A stretch of DNA of 64,000 nt from the NCBI GenBank assembly GCA_904501975.1, contig CAJGCZ010000005.1, positions 1-64,000 of the forward strand, written 5' to 3'. A model generated the notes under the pieces. That model worked only from the letters and a program-made list of their open reading frames with translations, searched no databases and had not been told where the DNA came from. This document shows positions 61,901-64,000 of the stretch, in pieces. Position 1 is the first letter of the stretch; the number at the start of each line of letters is the position of its first letter. Origin of the DNA: an uncultured Akkermansia sp. (GTDB lineage: Bacteria; Verrucomicrobiota; Verrucomicrobiia; Verrucomicrobiales; Akkermansiaceae). The position numbers and the translations under genes are program-made.

Positions 61901-64000
61901 CGGCAACTTCAACGTGGTAACGGGTGACGAGGCTGTGATTGCCGCTGACTCTACCGCTTCCTTGACCGGTACGGTCAACTATGTGGGCGACGGTGCAACG
62001 GTGGCCGGTACGGATGTAACGCTGAAGGGTGCTGCCAACGTGGTGCTGAACGGCGCTACGCTGGAGGCAGACGATGCACTGACCCTCACCGGCACGGGTG
62101 CAGGCATTTCCCTGGGTTCCTTCATCACCATTCCTGAGGAGTACAAGGAGTACGCCGACCAGCTGGGCTTGACGGCTCTGCTGAACAAGGAAGCCAGCGC
62201 CAACGTGGTGATGGGCAACGAGACCAGCTTGGTAGGTAAGACGGTAGAGCTGAGCGCTATGGTGAACATGCTCTCCGACCGCGCCATGGTAACAGGTGGT
62301 GAGGTTGCCCTGAATGGTAACCTGAACATTGTGACCGACGGTGTCAACATCGAGACGACCTCCGAGGATATTTCCTTGGTTGGCGACCTGAACCTGGTGA
62401 CCCACATTGTGTTGGATGACCTGATGAACGCCATCCAGAACGGAACGGCACTGCCCACCGACAATGGTGAGTACACCACGTTGCTGGAATCTGCCGGTGA
62501 TATCAACCTGATTGGTGCAGCCAACGCCGTGCACGGCGATGTGGTGCTGAATGCCAAGGGCGATGTGCTGATGGAGGGTAGCGGCCAGCCGCTGTTCAAC
62601 ACAGATAGCCTGAACCTGCAGCAGGTGGTAGACCTTGCCGCTAAGCTGGGTGCCGGCGAGCTGCTGGGCACGGCTAAGGACGAGGCTCTGAACCTGATTA
62701 AGGACTACATCAACAGCAACGATCTCTCCGGTCTGAAGGAGATTGCCCAGCAGTTGGGTGCAGAAGACATCATCAACGGTACCTTGGCTGATGCTAAGGG
62801 TAGCTTGCTTGACTTCATTGCCCAGCATGCCGAGGCTAAGTTGCCGCAGCTTGACCTGACCGGTAATGTGAACGTGGTATCCACCGGCGCTTATGTGCAC
62901 GGTGCCAACGTCACCATGAACGGCACAGCCAACTTGGTAACGGATGGTGCCAAGATTGAGGCCGACGGTGCCGTGAGCATGAACGGTATGGCCAACATTG
63001 TGGCCGGTGGCTCCACCGTAAGCGGTACAGACGTGAGCATGTCCGGTGGCATGAACGTGATTGTTGACACGACGCTCGACAACGTGAAGGACGCCATTAC
63101 TAACGGCAGCCTTGACTCCATTGCCACGGGTGGCACAACCCAGACCACGATTGCCGCTAAGGATGAGCTGGTGCTGGATGCTACGGCCAACTTGGTGAAT
63201 GGTTATGTATCTCTGAGCTCTGATAACAGCGTGACCATGGAGGGTATTACCAACGTGGTTGCCGGTGAGGCTGAGGTACAGGGTGCTAACTCTGTGGAGA
63301 TGGATGGTGTGCTGAATGTGGTTGCCGGCGGTGCTACCGTGGGCAGCTCTGCAGGCGACATTACCATGGGCGGCGGTATGAACATGATTGTTGACACCAG
63401 CCTGGAGAATGTGGTAGACGCACTCCAGCAGCAGAGCCTGGCTCCGCTGATGCAGGGTGGCAGCGTAGATACCACGCTGACTGCAGCCAGCGATATTACG
63501 CTGAATGCTACGGTGAACGCTGTGAACGGTGGCCAGGTAACGCTGGATGCCGGCGACACCATGAAGATGAGCGGTGCTGTGAACGTGGTTTCCGGCAATG
63601 CTACGCTGAAGGGTGAAGATATTGTGATGGCCGGCGACAAGAGCGTTGCCGTAGACCTGAACACGCTTCTGCCTGCCGAGTGGGCCGACAAGGCTGCTGA
63701 GCTGGGCCTGAGCGACATGCTGGAGGGCGGCTTGAGCCTGAATGCTGTGGCCGGTGGTGCTAACCTGATTGCCGAAGACGACATTACGATGCGCGGTATC
63801 GCCAGCGTGGTGGTAGACACGAGCATGGGCAACATTATGGAAGCCCTGGCTACGCAGAGCATTGACCCGCTGATTAAGGGTGGTACCTCCGAGACCAACT
63901 TGGAGGCCAACAACATCAACATGCTCTCCAAGCTGAACGTGGTATCCGGCGGCAAGGTTCGCCTTGATGCTGAAAACAACGTGAAGATGGACGGTGTAGC
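55938..64000 (+). CDS. Giant exported repetitive protein, probably a beta-helical surface protein (partial, runs off the window)
   Basis: The frame opens at 55938 and my frame checks place codons in the same phase up to position 64000, so at least 2687 codons lie here without a visible stop. An N-terminal signal peptide (RKALLAVFAVVAPATVAVTVASASALAE) is followed by about 270 residues rich in Ala, Tyr and Glu, likely helical. Then the protein becomes a long series of turns of about 20 residues with the pattern G-x-V-T-L-N-G-x-x-N-x-V-T-G-G, as expected for a right-handed beta-helix such as filamentous adhesins. Five exact-period 43-residue repeats lie at 58596-59240. A C-terminal anchor or autotransporter barrel would lie outside the window. 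Adhesion is a guess. Confidence 0.85.
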   Translation, partial: MKLHLPIGLRKALLAVFAVVAPATVAVTVASASALAEGVATISDLPDSVIAVVGDKVSTYNNDVAQKAYEDAYDAAENTTAYTEAYNAAFSSTREEVSKQYAADAQTKAQNSAEYKTVGSNAYTNAWNEKESERLAAQQLAENAKRTEIYAAAYAEALKEDISLSNLGSYYARYEELYEQYKKDGLKWYQASAKALETVGNEIAEDKAEAAVATEKSQAEITAAGTTAYNEYGKSYAEDARDAAQSQYLEGIYNTEYDRAFKAEGKTAGEAAGLAAGAGVQDAAGKEAVNNAAYVYSTTYGSEKVTYKDKNGNTVTVDLHTNKADFTEFGLDNKSSEKTDIAKMELQNGNLVLDKESYYDVAIGEETTNDVAHGEDHAHNVVNNAEVQYRIHDYELDETIDLEEGSVITTNPANSITIGTEDAAGGIKASTVDMDALAGITVQNGSYLTATDVDLSSESGTITVTGEGTTLQGEEVRLAGDKIVLSDGASVSTTGAATALPDGDLATYVENTTYDVTLNADTSIAITGAAEVKLPNGETTYLPTSVSGKDVLLSSTGGIEVSDGAKVAGTNSVKVDAASFTASNKADVNAIKVDISTTGDITVSESTIGTDTKSVVSLVSKDGDVNIIGDIIDPKHRTSNTQIAGKHIEIAGKNVIWDGGKIRTSADGSSFSMTAEEKLLIMDGADMYARGSALFQGGDIVMSGAYLNLQHAVTDLVATSGNIVLNGNPTAEDFAAYGITPHDGWYTATYILSTKAITLTANNGGIALKKAYIECSNDVTTLTAGGAISLTEGAHIKGRAITLIGDSLLLSGKDTYLNASGYDEKNIPGNLTLTFENGITISDGAKVSADRNISMTTTNGDISISGATANLVTEKGFVNLSAGNSINLTGVTTSGKTGVSMTATNGSITSNGGIASTDGSVVLGAGQDLNLTGVTTSGKTGVSLTATNGSITTDGDITSTDGSVVLNAGQNLNLTGAATSGKGNVSLTATKGSITTDGDITSTDGSVVLNAGQNLNLTGAATSGKTGVSLTATNGSISADGNITSSEGAVVLSSGKALSLNGVTVSGKTGVSLTSTNGGITTNGNIGSEKGSVILDSNGAIALNTGSVISAGADVKLTSSSPLVSNTITGSTINAGGEFSMVGGVYDGLFIDHPTSGFHSITDSTITAGSLVNMVGLTNTINGTVTDSVSTTNVSGNVVTLGSAGATLYNDINGGFVTSTTGDIVLNAMANNVQGSSVLTSKQGSITLNGSTVENLDGLLKLVGSFIPDLPDITANMVSGTLNAGQKVSMDATGNLLTGGTVQGGTGVALNGAINALTGSNVIATNGDIDVIADEGVGGTLLKAALELAEENGVKLGDLGEWTSVLEGLTGDNGINLMTAGSLTADNGYVTMDGLANVMTGGTVNAGELVTLDGAINAVTGGSLTGSSVAMQASEGKSLNIGGIISSLLKQDQEGESGEGTEGDSALGSGDSTISDLLANLDTTLLEGNANLLIGSVDENGVYSTNVTATGGDVTLDGKLNVLVGSSVNAQAGSVNLDGTANVLVNGSIAAGNTVTLDGAINAVSGNITGGSVEFVAGEDKELNLGGLISSMLGSKDTEGELNPDGELGEQLPDGVQPDAEKDNGLADLLDNLDTLTLAGNVNLMMGGTVEATTGNVLMDGTANIMTAGTVKAKDTVALNGTINAVIDGTVSGGNVEFKATENSSLDLGGILSGLIGSNETEEGDGESSDNMFSDLIENLGDDVLKGNINLVTGGDVDATTGNVSMDGTLNLLTGGTVSAANGAVTLNGTANVLAGGTVNNSQNVELKGAVNAVTGGLVEGDSVTFGAAENGLAVGEMLGSLLESAQIEGLEGVSDMLAGLNLNGNANLVTGGTVNATEGDVTLNGTINLTTGGMVSTTTGDVLVNGSLNIVTGGSMDAADQLTLNGPANIVTGGTLSGGSVELKGDDMPLGSLVGGLLDGVLEGVELPEELNGLVSGSVTDVLNNLTGNFNVVTGDEAVIAADSTASLTGTVNYVGDGATVAGTDVTLKGAANVVLNGATLEADDALTLTGTGAGISLGSFITIPEEYKEYADQLGLTALLNKEASANVVMGNETSLVGKTVELSAMVNMLSDRAMVTGGEVALNGNLNIVTDGVNIETTSEDISLVGDLNLVTHIVLDDLMNAIQNGTALPTDNGEYTTLLESAGDINLIGAANAVHGDVVLNAKGDVLMEGSGQPLFNTDSLNLQQVVDLAAKLGAGELLGTAKDEALNLIKDYINSNDLSGLKEIAQQLGAEDIINGTLADAKGSLLDFIAQHAEAKLPQLDLTGNVNVVSTGAYVHGANVTMNGTANLVTDGAKIEADGAVSMNGMANIVAGGSTVSGTDVSMSGGMNVIVDTTLDNVKDAITNGSLDSIATGGTTQTTIAAKDELVLDATANLVNGYVSLSSDNSVTMEGITNVVAGEAEVQGANSVEMDGVLNVVAGGATVGSSAGDITMGGGMNMIVDTSLENVVDALQQQSLAPLMQGGSVDTTLTAASDITLNATVNAVNGGQVTLDAGDTMKMSGAVNVVSGNATLKGEDIVMAGDKSVAVDLNTLLPAEWADKAAELGLSDMLEGGLSLNAVAGGANLIAEDDITMRGIASVVVDTSMGNIMEALATQSIDPLIKGGTSETNLEANNINMLSKLNVVSGGKVRLDAENNVKMDGV
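58596..59240 (+). repeat. Five tandem 129-bp repeats inside the giant gene
   Basis: Copies start at about 58596, 58725, 58854, 58983 and 59112, each 129 bp (43 codons). They begin NLTGV/AATSGK and continue with SLTATNGSI, a DITSTDGSVVLNAGQ part and the next NL. Copies 2 to 4 are nearly identical at DNA level, so copy number is likely to vary between strains. Confidence 0.9.

Noticed and set aside
60690..62900. 736-codon minus-strand open frame and several others opposite the giant gene
   Set aside because: They are periodic by-products of the repeats; the plus frame has the signal peptide, consistent phase and sensible repeat motifs.

Overview
The window looks like chromosome from a Verrucomicrobiota bacterium, most likely an Akkermansia relative. 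The pointers are an exported GH109-type Gfo/Idh/MocA glycosidase, an OprB-type porin, exported ankyrin-repeat proteins, a type II-C CRISPR-Cas9 locus, a NrfD/cytochrome c module and a GatCA operon. These are family-level inferences from reading the sequence; no database search was run.

Layout. 1-900: small-peptide and small-RNA-like modules within a partly duplicated stretch, then tRNA-Val. 1058-4654: porin and GH109 glycosidase, separated by an inverted-repeat element. 4746-10700: complete type II-C CRISPR-Cas locus, with an array of 15 repeats, then cas2, cas1 and cas9 on the minus strand, and a candidate tracrRNA upstream of cas9 on the plus strand. 10800-16000: housekeeping genes (rpsI, rplM, infA, rho, yebC, tRNA-Pro) with extragenic palindromes and a heptanucleotide tandem repeat. 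16123-22400: an unrecognised Ala/Pro-rich membrane protein, a compact NrfD-cytochrome c-membrane protein operon, and an orphan RND adaptor lipoprotein. 22397-26391: minus-strand operon with gatC, gatA, thiD and hypothetical genes. 26525-26801: two tRNA-Gly genes.

26828-38826: an exopolysaccharide export and assembly region (beta-barrel, Wzc-like kinase, Wza-like export protein, glycosyltransferase and, further on, a Wzy/WaaL-like membrane protein) interleaved with coaX, acpP, a LysM protein and ilvB. ilvB has a possible leader-peptide region. 39124-39722 is a frameshifted IS66 transposase remnant. 39979-42592: rpsO, and a NfeD-like/flotillin pair. 42749-48595: three tandem exported ankyrin-repeat genes. 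48737-50002: two lipoprotein L,D-transpeptidases. 50003-50795: extragenic repeat elements. 50796-55268: tyrosine recombinase, transglutaminase-like protein and a two-component system.

55938 to the window edge: the 5' part of one giant gene of at least 2687 codons, coding for an exported repetitive, probably beta-helical surface protein. It contains five tandem 129-nt repeats, and two near-identical palindromes lie upstream.

The most unusual items are the CRISPR array whose every repeat seems to carry its own promoter, a Cas9 HNH domain lacking the usual metal-binding aspartate, the giant surface protein, an IF-1 with a long disordered extension, the small hydrophobic peptide module at the left edge, and several families of extragenic inverted repeats.
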